64,000 bases of DNA from Amphimedon queenslandica (lineage: Eukaryota; Porifera; Demospongiae; Haplosclerida; Niphatidae). The notes under the pieces are model-generated. The model saw nothing but the letters and a program-made list of their open reading frames with translations, searched no databases and had not been told where the DNA came from. This document shows positions 1 through 9,604 of the stretch, in pieces; position 1 is the first letter of the stretch; each line of letters starts with the position of its first letter. Made by a program: the position numbers and the translations under genes. The stretch is taken from positions 452,927 through 516,926 of the forward strand of contig NW_003546256.1 in assembly GCF_000090795.2 (NCBI RefSeq), given 5' to 3'.

Positions 1-358
1 AAGTGTGATGACCTTCTACAGTTTGCTATAGTAACATCACCCACGATAACCGTGGTTCGTAGTACATTGTTGATGTACCTTTTGTTGTTGAATTGAGATT
101 CAGTCAAAAAAGTGAGAACAAGAATGCATATGTCAATGACTTCAAGCCAGTATACCATAATGGGATGCATACAGGGATTAATGCAAGATTACTACTTTTA
201 CTATAATGAGTTATTAGTTCACAATCAATGCAGTGAATAAATGGAATTCTTTTAGAAAATGTTACTACAATGTCTTCCACATATTTGGCACATTTTATGC
301 TTATCTTTTATATCAGGGACTTCTTAGATTACATAAAACATGTACAGAGTTTGCTTAC

Positions 359-1323
359 CTTTTCATCCACGCTCTCTCCACATTCAAGGCCCATTGTTTT
401 CTTTAGACACTTCCCTATTCTGTGATCCCATTCAATTTCCTCATCATTCATCACACAGGGCTGACTCTTAAGCACCAAATGACTCAAAACAGACTGGCTA
501 AGTACAATACTCTGACCATGGCAATAGGAGAATGGTTTATCCTCGTCTCCATCGTCATCCTGCTGGTGAGACACTGGAACAACCGGTGTACCCATGTACA
601 CATTGCTGGTTGGGTTTAGACGTAAGAAGAGGTCCTGGAGGGCTTTGGTGTTCAAATAGACATCATGGTTAGCTAAAACAAACCAATTGTACTGATCAGA
701 ATAGTGATGATACACATAATCAAGTACAGACTCGACGTAATGCCATTTTGAAGGAAAGGAGGATTGACCTGGTAGATGTATAATGGGCATGCCGTCAGAC
801 TGAAGGTCCTGATGTTCAGAGGAACTCACAAAAAACTTTAAGTCTACAAGATCTCTACCCCAAGTATCGTATATGGTCTCCAGCTTTGTTGAGTCAGCTC
901 CATAGCTGAGGAGTATTACAAGGTACAGCTTTTTGTGAAGAGGGTGAGAGATGGTACTAATGGAAGGTGAAAGGGAGCTTGGTTTGCTCGGGATGTAGTT
1001 GAAGTGAGGAGTTGTTTTGCTTACATTTCTACTAGTGTTACTACTATGTGACAAAGGAGACTGAGCTTCGTCCTGCACAAAAGAACAACAATGATTAAAA
1101 GAAGCTACAGAAGAGAGTATCAACTTACCGCTCTTGTATTCCCATGAAATTTATCAGTAGCTTCTAGAGCCATTCTTGGGAGCCTATCAAAGTCCTCCCT
1201 GTAAGAGAAAGTGCCTAGTTTCAAGCCATAGGTGAGGGTTAGGGCGCATCCTAAAGACAGTCCGAGGACTGTTCCTACAAGTAAGGTCACTAGACCTCGC
1301 CGTCCCTTCAGACAAGCGTTCAT
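359..1323 (-). CDS. Chondroitin polymerizing factor-like glycosyltransferase, 5' part (partial)
   Basis: Two exons are visible, 1129-1323 and 359-1072, both phase 0 with canonical GT/AG borders. The donor at 358 shows that the gene continues beyond the window's left edge. The first exon encodes a type II Golgi signal anchor (about residues 10-32, with the segment LGLSLGCALTL) that resembles the start of CHPF/CHPF2. The second encodes the N-terminal beta-3-glycosyltransferase-like domain: YDTWGRDL, YNWFVLANHDVYL, PFSYCHGQ and the IGKCLKKTMGLEC segment, equivalent to the LGRCL..LGVGC region of CHPF. In the family this domain helps polymerise chondroitin in the Golgi, usually together with a chondroitin synthase. 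The metal-binding DxD position reads NHD, so this half may not be catalytic. The next exon is not securely visible within 1-358. It lies head-to-tail with NMT, about 260 bp away. A chondroitin synthase or related family-31 enzyme is the alternative. Confidence 0.68.
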
Positions 1324-1580
1324 AATTAAATGGCTTGCTTAGCTTTCAGAAGGAGGAGAATGGTGATGAGGCGAGAGTTGATTTAAGAGAAAAGCGAGGA
1401 AGAGTAGTGGGACAATACAAACACAACGCCCCCTCTCTAAACTAGGTGCATGAATGCAATTTCAAAATAATTATTATAAAATAAATTTATCATTAGATGA
1501 TTCCACATAAACACACACACGCACACAAACACACATCCAACTCTCTCTCTCTTGTGTCTTCACTTTCTTTTCAAATGAAA

Positions 1581-4500
1581 TCACTGCAGTACCAAACCAA
1601 TCTATTAAAAACAAGACAGTTATTAAAAATGATGTTTTAAAGATGACCTTCCAGGAACAACAATAAACAAGATAAGATAAGGCCAAGTGTAGAGGAAATA
1701 TATGTGCAAACTGTTACCTTTTTTGCCTCTATCTCGGGACATTTCCAATTATATAAATAATAATGCAAGTTGCCATCACCTATACCAAACTTTAGTTCTT
1801 CAAAAACGGGCTCGTTGTCCATTATATCAAGAGCATTGAAGACATCGGCACCACACTTGAAAGAGAGAGAGAGAACATTAGTAAAGAGATATCATGAATA
1901 AGCTGATAATCATGTGAAAAAAATATATATGGCTGCACAAAATCCAAAATCTATAATAGTTACAAGAGGCAGGTCAGGGAGGGAGCAAAAGCACCACATT
2001 GGTGTTGCAGCTGTGATATCAAATACCATTACTGCCCACCAAGTTGTTATTGTTTATCATTCACCTTCTTTGAAAGAACTAGAGCATCGTAAAGAAGCTC
2101 CTTGAAGGGCGTCTTTGTAGAGATGTTATAAAAAGAATAACAAGCCTTCAATGTCTTGTGTACAGGATGATTCACAACGGATGAGGGTAAGTTATAAAAG
2201 CTAACAAAATCAGTTAATTCTTTAGTGGCTGGATCCTGTAGAAAAGAGAGGGAGAGGGTATAGTAAATAACAGCTGGACTTGAGAAACACAAAACAAATT
2301 AAAGCCATCTCTGCCTGCCAAGGAAATAGATGCCCAAAATAGCAAACAGTAGACATAACAGTTAATGTATCCCAACATTATTATCATCATCATACTTGAT
2401 TAAACAACATTATAATTACTAATAGTGCAACAGTCTTACTTCAACAACGTAGGTATATACTATGTCAGATCTTGGGAAAAACCAATGAGAAATTTCTTCC
2501 TAAAATATAAATGTACATGCAAATAAAATAATAATAATAATAATCATTATTTTTAGAATGACGCACTTCAGTCTGAAAAACTGGTACCAAATCAAACCTT
2601 GACATGTACTAATAGAAAAAAAGGAGGAACAGAGTATAAGATAAGATGAGAGAGGGTATACTAATAATCAGAAAGTGACCTACTTGTCCAAAGAGTCTGT
2701 GTACAGCTGGGACATCACGAGGCTCCATCAGTCTCAAACCAGGAGTCTTAGTCTCCTGTGAGAAGATGAAGAAATATCAAAGAGACAGGAAGGTTGACAT
2801 TAATGCCAAGTCAAGTCACGTTACTACTATGCATGATCGATTACTATATCACACTAGCAATCAGTAGTAAACTGATACCACACACACTTGTCCTTATCTT
2901 TCCTTCTCTCCTCTCTCTCTCTCTCTCTCTTAGTCTTACATCTGGTAGTCTGTATAATCTCAACATCCTTTGTAATGTCATTCGTCTGTGAAGGGAAGAG
3001 AACTGTACCTCTACCAATTTCTTTGGATTTATGCTGCGATGCCAGTACCTTTACAAAAAAAGGAAAAGAAATTACATAGTATTTTGAGTTGGTTCAGGGA
3101 TTCCCACAAATCTTGCTTCGTGAGCTGACAGGCAGTCAAGCATATAATACAGTACATGACGATTGGAGTAACTTTTAAAATTCATAAAAAATACAAATTT
3201 GATTGGAATCAGCTCAAAGTTGATACACAGCATAAAGACATATATATGTATCAGAAAAAATTATAAAAATGGAAAATTCTCTCCTAGTCATTTTTGGCAA
3301 GATTTGGCCGAAGACCCTGTACTATAGTACAGGGACTTTGGCTTGATTTTTTAAGAAACTTTAAAAAATTCATAAAAAATCCAAATTTGATTGGAATCAG
3401 CTCAAAGTTGATACACAGCATAAAGACATGTATATGTATCAGAAAAAATTATAAAAATGGAGAATTCTCTCCTAGTCATTTTTGGCAAAATTTGACTGAA
3501 GACCCTGTACTATAGTACAGGGACTTCGGCTCAATTTTTAAGAAACTTTAAAAATTCATAAAAAATTCAAATTTGACTGGAATCAGCTCAAAGTTGATAC
3601 ACAGCATAAGGACATATATATGTATCAGAAAGAATTATAAAAATGGAGAATTCTCTCCTAGTCATTTTTGGCAAAATTTGGCCGAAGACCCTGTACTATA
3701 GTACAGGGATTTTGGCTCAATTTTTAGGAAACTTTAAAAATTCATATAAAATCCAAATTTGATCGGAATCAGCTCAAAGTTGATTTGCGACATAAGAACA
3801 TGTACATGCATCAGAAAATATTATTTAAAAAGAGATTTCTCTCTTCATGATTTTTGCCAAAATACACTGTATGAGTACTATGCCACTTGGGAAACCCCAA
3901 GTTGGCTGGTATTTAACATCCATTAATGCTGATTCTCCTACTTGCTCTCCCTCCCTCCCTCTCAAACAAACCTGCAGACAGCCACTGGTTTAGGGAGCAA
4001 TATTCCAGCAGTATAAACTGCTTGGAATATGCCCTCAAAGTTCACACGTCTAGTAATCTCTTTAATAAGGACAGGCGCAACTCTCTTTGACCTCAATCTC
4101 TTGTGAACGCAAAGAAAATTGATTTCAACTAAAACCTGAGTACTAAAAAAAAGAAGTGACAGATAGTGTTTTCAAACTCAATATAATAATAATAATAATA
4201 ATAATAGCAAGATTAAAATTTTCATGAAGGCATTAAATTTTTACGACTTGCCCATGAAATTTTTCAACTTACTGGTCTCTGATTCTAACAGTAGCAGGGA
4301 TGGCGCTTATAAATCCAACCAGTTTCTTGTTCCCCTCTACTCTAACGCCACAGTGCCACTGCGGTAACCAACCAGGAGGCTGTAGGGCCCAACGTAGGAA
4401 CTCGCAAGAATAATCAAACCGAAACATATTGTCATCATCTTCGACATAATTCTCATTTAATAGCTTGTACAGCTCTGTTAGCTAAAAGAGTGATTGGTTA

Positions 4501-5183
4501 ATTTTAAAAATTGATCACTTAAAATTATTAATAATAGCATTATAATATCATTTTAAGCAATAATCACGAGTAGTTAATTATCAAATTAATTTAATGAAAG
4601 TAATTACTTGAGCGTCATCTGTGAGGTCCACGTTGTCCCAGTAAAATTTGTCCGGGAGTGTGAACGGTTCTGATCTCACGTGCTCTTTATCTTGTTCAAT
4701 AGGACCAGCATCAGTCACTGTCTCATCTATAAAGAGAGAAAGGAGGAAGGAAAGAAAGAGATCAATAAAAAGCTAATTTATACTATAATGTACATTGTTC
4801 TTGTGACCCAGCCCACCAAAACCTCAATATTAATTAGATCTATGTAATAATATTTATTATTAATTTTACCAAATTTAGGAACTGGTTGAGTGTCCCAGAA
4901 CTCATGTCCCCTCGGTTGCTCTTGTATCGATAGGTTTGTTATAATTTCCTGGAGTTTGCGTGTTGTTAGGATCTGACTCTCATCAATGACACTTTTTGGA
5001 AGAGCACTAGACTCCGCCCCCCTGGCCCCTCCTACTTAATTGATTTTAAAAAGATGGAAAATGTTTGAAACCTTTCTTGTCTTTCTTCTTTCTTTTCTTT
5101 TTATCGTTCGGTGAGGTTGTTTCTACAGTCTCTCCCTCCTCTTCTGGGCCTTCTTCTCCTCTAGGAACAGAAGCTTCAGCCAT
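1581..5183 (-). CDS. NMT: Glycylpeptide N-tetradecanoyltransferase (N-myristoyltransferase)
   Basis: Twelve exons give 461 aa: 5072-5183, 4870-5031, 4608-4726, 4273-4481, 3972-4142, 2940-3048, 2684-2755, 2567-2608, 2440-2499, 2065-2235, 1718-1855, 1581-1601. The enzyme moves myristate from myristoyl-CoA to N-terminal glycines in the cytosol. A lysine-rich N-terminus is followed by the two GNAT-like lobes. Near-invariant segments include [49 protein letters not shown] and [19 protein letters not shown]. The last exon is only 21 nt and encodes the terminal IGLVLQ, whose C-terminal carboxylate is the catalytic base in this family; a 42-nt exon (2567-2608) also occurs. At intron 4 the family alignment selects the AG at 4143-4144, because the AG eight bases further in would bring a stop into frame. 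A tandem palindromic repeat fills intron 5. The start codon lies 103 bp from the divergent calaxin gene. Confidence 0.97.
3094..3895 (+). repeat. Palindrome-cored repeat, four tandem units in NMT intron 5
   Basis: Four head-to-tail copies of a unit about 187 bp long. Three units contain the perfect 20-bp palindrome CCCTGTACTATAGTACAGGG at 3315-3334, 3503-3522 and 3689-3708; the last unit is degenerate. Each unit also carries a conserved AT-rich body (GATCGGAATCAGCTCAAA, ACATGTATATGTATCAGAAA, AAAATGGAGAATTCTC). The array is bounded by a left TTCCCACAAATC-type end near 3108 and a right CTTGGGAAACCCC-type end near 3888. It is the largest member of a family found at about ten loci here. Confidence 0.85.
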
Positions 5184-5255
5184 GACCACTTGACCAGTCC
5201 CTCCACGTGTTGTTAATTAACTTAATTAATAATTTAATTATAGAGTCACGTGATT

Positions 5256-5269
5256 GTTGGCTTGGCAAC
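5256..5269 (+). promoter_or_regulatory. RFX X-box-like motif between NMT and calaxin
   Basis: GTTGGCTTGGCAAC compared with the X-box consensus GTNRCC-N(0-3)-RGYAAC: the right half is perfect and the left half has one mismatch. It ends 17 bp before the calaxin start codon. RFX factors drive many ciliary genes and calaxin is a ciliary docking protein, so the position fits. A TCACGTG E-box lies just upstream (about 5246-5252). The assignment is by motif only. Confidence 0.5.
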
Positions 5270-5286
5270 GGATATGAGAAAACAAA

Positions 5287-6245
5287 ATGGCGACCATTCC
5301 AGAACTGAATGCAATTGAAAGAAAGAAGCTCGTTAAGCAGTCTGAGTGTCTATACAAGTTATCTCACTGTAACAAAAATTAATTTGATATTTTGAGTTTA
5401 AATATTTTCATAGTTACTCAAGATGAGACATTGCTTTTACTGTATCGTTACCATGGGCTCACGAGTGATAAGATTGACAGAGTCCTTTTCTGTGACTTAC
5501 TGCATGATTGGTTTGGAATGACTGATGACTATTTCATGGACAAAGGTCTTACATACATATTGATGTTATTTTTAGTTGCCTTGCATGTTTTTTTAAAAAT
5601 TGATTATGTATAGTAACGTGTTAAATGTAATTACTATTCCATAGTCTTTAAGGCGTTTGATAAAGATTCTGATGGTTTTTTGAATCAAGAGGAATGGGTT
5701 AAAGGTTTGTCCATGTTTCTGAGGGGAACACTAGCTGAAAAGATTGAATGTAAGCCAATCCTTTACGTTATAGAAAAAATGTACATTGCTTTTCTTTAGA
5801 TTGTTTTTCAATTTATGATTTAAATAGTGATGGCTACATTACACGTGAAGAGATGTTCCACATGTTAAAGAACACTCTTATTAAGGTAATGATAATAGTG
5901 CCTCTGATAAAAAATAATAATTAATATTATTAGCAACCAACTGAAGAAGACCCTGAAGAAGGTATAAAGGAGCTCATTGAGATTCTCATGAAGAAAATGG
6001 TAGTTGAACATCTAATATGTACTCTATTACTTGATGTTGTAGGATCATGATAATGATTCTAAAGTCTCTTTGCAAGACTTCAAGACAACAGTAGAGGCTG
6101 AGAGATTGCTTATTGAAGCATTTGGCCCATGCCTTCCAGAAGAGAAAGTATGATGAGTTATAGTGATTGCTTTATTGTCGTCATTTTAATTTTTTTCTGC
6201 TAGTATTGTGAAAGATTTGCAGCTGAAACATTGACGAGAATCTAA
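5287..6245 (+). CDS. CLXN: Calaxin (EF-hand outer dynein arm docking protein)
   Basis: Seven exons give 205 aa: 5287-5368, 5414-5545, 5645-5749, 5800-5885, 5934-5999, 6043-6147, 6204-6245 (human calaxin/EFCAB1 has about 211 aa). Calaxin is a calcium sensor that sits with the outer dynein arm docking complex on axonemal doublets. Three EF-hand loops are visible: [13 protein letters not shown] (about 76-88), [13 protein letters not shown] (about 112-124) and [13 protein letters not shown] (about 158-170). Family-specific stretches are [33 protein letters not shown] and [11 protein letters not shown]. The ATG follows an X-box-like motif by 17 bp, and the gene diverges from NMT. At exon 6, reading on would stop after one codon; splicing to 6204 gives the longer family-like C-terminus and I prefer it. 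Confidence 0.95.
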
Positions 6246-6360
6246 ACTATATCATGTTGTTATTATTATTACTATTATTATACTGACTGTTAAAAATCTT
6301 CAATGTTTAAGATAAATTTAAAAAAACTTAAGGTACCTTAAGGAGACAATTGTTTGCGGG

Positions 6361-6581
6361 TACCTTAAGCCTACTATTTTTAGCGTCTACTAAATTTAGC
6401 TATATTAGCAAGTGAGCTTTAAATCGCTAAATTAAATAGATGCCAAAATAATTATAATTCATTACAATAGTTATTATTGATAGTTAATTTGAGTAAAAAA
6501 GGTTAAAATTAGTAACGCTAAACATGAATTTTGCTGATTTCGCTAAAATTAGTAGACGCAAATAATAGTAGGCTTAAGGTA
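6361..6581. mobile_element. MITE-like inverted repeat between calaxin and HPRT
   Basis: Arms of about 41 bp: 6361-6401 (starting TACCTTAAGCCTACTATT) and the reverse complement of 6541-6581 match at about 38 positions, around an AT-rich centre of about 140 bp. Short related words such as GCTAAAATTAGT and TAGCG recur inside and beyond the right arm up to about 6630. No coding potential is seen. A target-site duplication was not identified with confidence. Confidence 0.55.
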
Positions 6582-7029
6582 TTTAATTCAGCGAATTTTA
6601 GCGGTTAAAAATCGCTAACTTTAAGTCCGCGCTACTTTTAATTTCTTCATTAAAAGTAGGTGTGGTCACAATGAATAAAATGGCGGGCGTAGCAAGTCTG
6701 AGCTTACTTGCAGCAAACTTCTCTAGCAGTTAGCCTAGGTTAACAAAGCAGATGACATCCTTCTTCGTTCAGTGACTGCTTCTAACTGTAAGCAAGATAA
6801 CTTTACATGTTAATGGCTGCAGAGTAAGCAATTTAGGTAACATAGAGAGGGTTCCTTTATTCACTTCCGGTATTGGAGACTTCTTGCACCATTCACGTGT
6901 TAGCATCATGCATGCTGTCTAAACTCACTGTGTCTATATAAAATTCCCTTTATATGACTCTGAGCATAGATAGTGAGAGCTTTTTAAATAATATTATATC
7001 AGGGTTCTTTTTATAAACTTTTGTTAAAG
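6582..7029. other. Intergenic region upstream of HPRT
   Basis: About 450 bp. The first part holds more copies of the TTTAGCG/CGCTAA words of the adjacent inverted repeat. The rest is presumably HPRT promoter and 5' UTR; no TATA box or recognisable binding site stands out. Confidence 0.4.
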
Positions 7030-8707
7030 ATGATGGCAGACGATGAAAACAAGACTGATGAGAAGAGAAGCAAATCCCCACAGTCGAGAACAACCTCGAT
7101 AGTGGTAGGAACCCATACCAAGGTTTTCCTTTCCTATTTCTCAGCAGATACCTGATGACTACACGAGCTACAGTTTAGACGACTTCTGTGTCCCTGCTCA
7201 TTACTACGACGACCTTAAATGCGTTCTATTACCTAAAGGACTCATCCTTGACAGGTAAAGGAGTTGTGCTGTTTAATTTTAATATTGCTTTGTCAAGGGT
7301 CCAGCGTTTGGCTGAAGACATTTGTCACGACATAAGCAGCCCACTTGTTGCTCTCTGTGTATTGAAAGGTGGCTATCAGTTTTTTACTGATCTGCTTGAC
7401 TGTATAAAAAATCATAATGCAACAAGTGGTAACTAACAAACGCCATATTTAATTAAAATTCTTCACTTCCACATTTTATTTTCTCACCTGCTCTTTCTCT
7501 CTCCAGAGAAGTCTTTCCAGATGCAAGTGGATTTCATTAAAGTAAAGAGCTACATGGTATGTGCAGCATTATACATTATGATAAATTTAAATAATGATTA
7601 TAATTAGAATGACCAGTCAACTGGCGTTGTGAACATTATGGGCAGTGATAATCTGGCCTCTTTGAAAGGAAAGGTGTGTCTTTGAGATAATAACAGCTCT
7701 CAATTTACATTTTTATTATTATTTTCTTTTTTCTCTCATCTCTTAAGAGCATCTTGATAGTTGAGGTGAGTTGTTTTTGTGTAGAGAATGTGCTAATGTT
7801 ATTGTTAACGTGTGCTATTTTTTGTAGGATATTATTGACACAGGCAATACAATGGTCAAATTATTGGAGACGATTAAGAAATTCGAACCGAAGCAAGTGA
7901 TGGTTGCTAGGTAGGTAGGCGTGTCTTTATTGTTATTAGCGTCAGACATAACATTTTCATTGAGTATGTCACCCTAACTACCAACTTATGCTTAGAACGA
8001 TGAGTTTTTGATCCTCTGCCAGCTGCAGCATGTGGTTTAAGCTGCTTATTGAGTAATTATTGTTTTTGAATGAGTTCAGACTTTATCATTTGCTTACTGT
8101 CACTTGGTTACACACAGCAATCTTTGACCAATAACAGCAGCTAGCTTTTATCCAAAACTAATTCACACCCATGTCTGCACTATTGTTGACTCCTTTTACT
8201 AAGAGGAGCTGGTAGACAATTTATTATTATTATTATTATTGGATGGAGCATATGCTGTACATGTGGAGGGAATTGATAGCCAGTTACACCCTTTGTAACA
8301 CAATCACTGGTGTCTTACACATACACCCTCATCCTCCTCCATCTGTTTAGTTTGTTATTAAAGAGAACAAAGAGAAGTAATGGATACAGACCTAACTGTA
8401 CGCTCATCAATTACTTGTATTTACGTTATTATTGTTTGTATTTTATTTTAGATACTGGTTTTGAGATCCCTGATGCATTTGTGGTTGGATATGCATTGGT
8501 AAGCAAGCAGCTGTTACCTATTTCATCTTTTCCTTATGTATTTTTCTTTTATACTTACACGTAGGATTACAATGAGTATTTTAGGGATCTTAATGTAAGT
8601 CGATAATTTTTAAAATGAGATGATTGTGCTTCCTCTTCTTTTCCCTTTCACAGCATGTTTGCATAATCAATGAAAGAGGAAAGAAACGCTATGCTGCTAA
8701 CACATGA
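7030..8707 (+). CDS. HPRT1: Hypoxanthine-guanine phosphoribosyltransferase
   Basis: Eleven exons give 235 aa: 7030-7104, 7148-7254, 7298-7428, 7507-7556, 7608-7673, 7748-7765, 7828-7910, 8351-8397, 8452-8498, 8565-8594, 8654-8707. The enzyme salvages hypoxanthine and guanine to IMP and GMP using PRPP in the cytosol. Diagnostic segments are VALCVLKGGYQFFTDLLD, KSYMNDQSTG, the PRPP-binding loop VEDIIDTGNTM (about 148-158), [20 protein letters not shown] and LNHVCIINERG. Exon 6 is an 18-nt microexon encoding SILIVE, and exon 10 is only 30 nt. The N-terminal ~25 residues (MMADDENKTDEKRSKSPQ) are longer and more charged than in vertebrates. Two adjacent in-frame ATGs occur; I took the first. Confidence 0.97.
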
Positions 8708-8799
8708 ACATCGATCAACACACTGTATTTGACACTTCAACTATAGTGATATACACTCATGCTTGTTTTGTGTGTATCTCTATTCTTTTAATAATTATT

Positions 8800-9380
8800 T
8801 GAGCTCAGGGTTTCTCAAAGGATTTTGTCATAGCGCTTATTTTGTCAGTGGATCAAAATTATTTTTAAAATCAGGGCAGAGTCCCTGTATACACTATTAC
8901 ACTGTAGTGGCCAAATCAGTTTTGCTTAGAGATTTCTGCACTTTTATAATGCTCTCTGATATATATGCATGCTATTACATGTATGTTGTGTAGCAAATTT
9001 CAACTGATTCTAATCAAAATTGAATTTTTTTACAAATTTTTAAAGTTACTCAAAAACTGGGCCAAAGTTCTTGTGGATCGACTTTAAATTTTATTTTCCT
9101 GGCAAATTTCCAGAAAAAAATTAAATTAAATATTTCCCTCCAAAAAAAAATTTTCCCGGGAAATAAATTAAATTTAATATTTTTCTATAAAAAATAATTT
9201 TTCCTGGGAAAAATTTAATTATAAAATATCCTGGCAAATTTCCTCAAAAAAAATTTTTTTCTGGCAAATGTCTTGGGGAAAAATTACATTTTCTTATGTT
9301 GTGTAGCAAGTTCAAGTTAATTGAAATTTTACTAAATTTTAAAGTTACTCAAAAATGTCTGATGCTTGTGGGACCCTATT
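8800..9380 (-). repeat. Degenerate inverted copy of the palindrome-cored repeat plus AT-rich GGGAAA repeat
   Basis: Reversed, decayed body sequences of the palindrome-cored family lie at about 8865-9075 and 9300-9375 (AATTTTTAAAGTTACTC and GCTTGTGGGACCC end-like sequence). Between them, about 9085-9290, is a low-complexity tract of repeating words such as CTGGCAAATTTCC, TTTTCCCGGGAAA and TTAAATTAAAT. The same word set occurs at 57885-58015. No gene is visible between 8708 and 9604. Confidence 0.55.
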
Positions 9381-9604
9381 TTAGCTGAATGTAGCGAAAA
9401 TAGTAAAAATTAATGCTTGTGTATTCGTTATGTTTGTGTACATGCACATGTAGAATAACTGAAATTCGATAGAAATACTTTTTATTATTAGTATGTAATA
9501 TCAAGTGATTTATATAATACTAACAATATACATGTAATAACTGAAACTGAAACTGAAAGACACATCATTAAAATAAAGTATTGAGAATTAATAATCATTA
9601 CGGG

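Noticed and set aside
3315-3708. Regularly spaced palindromes resembling a CRISPR array
   Set aside because: The period is about 187 bp, the 'spacers' are themselves conserved repeat bodies, and the setting is a eukaryotic intron.
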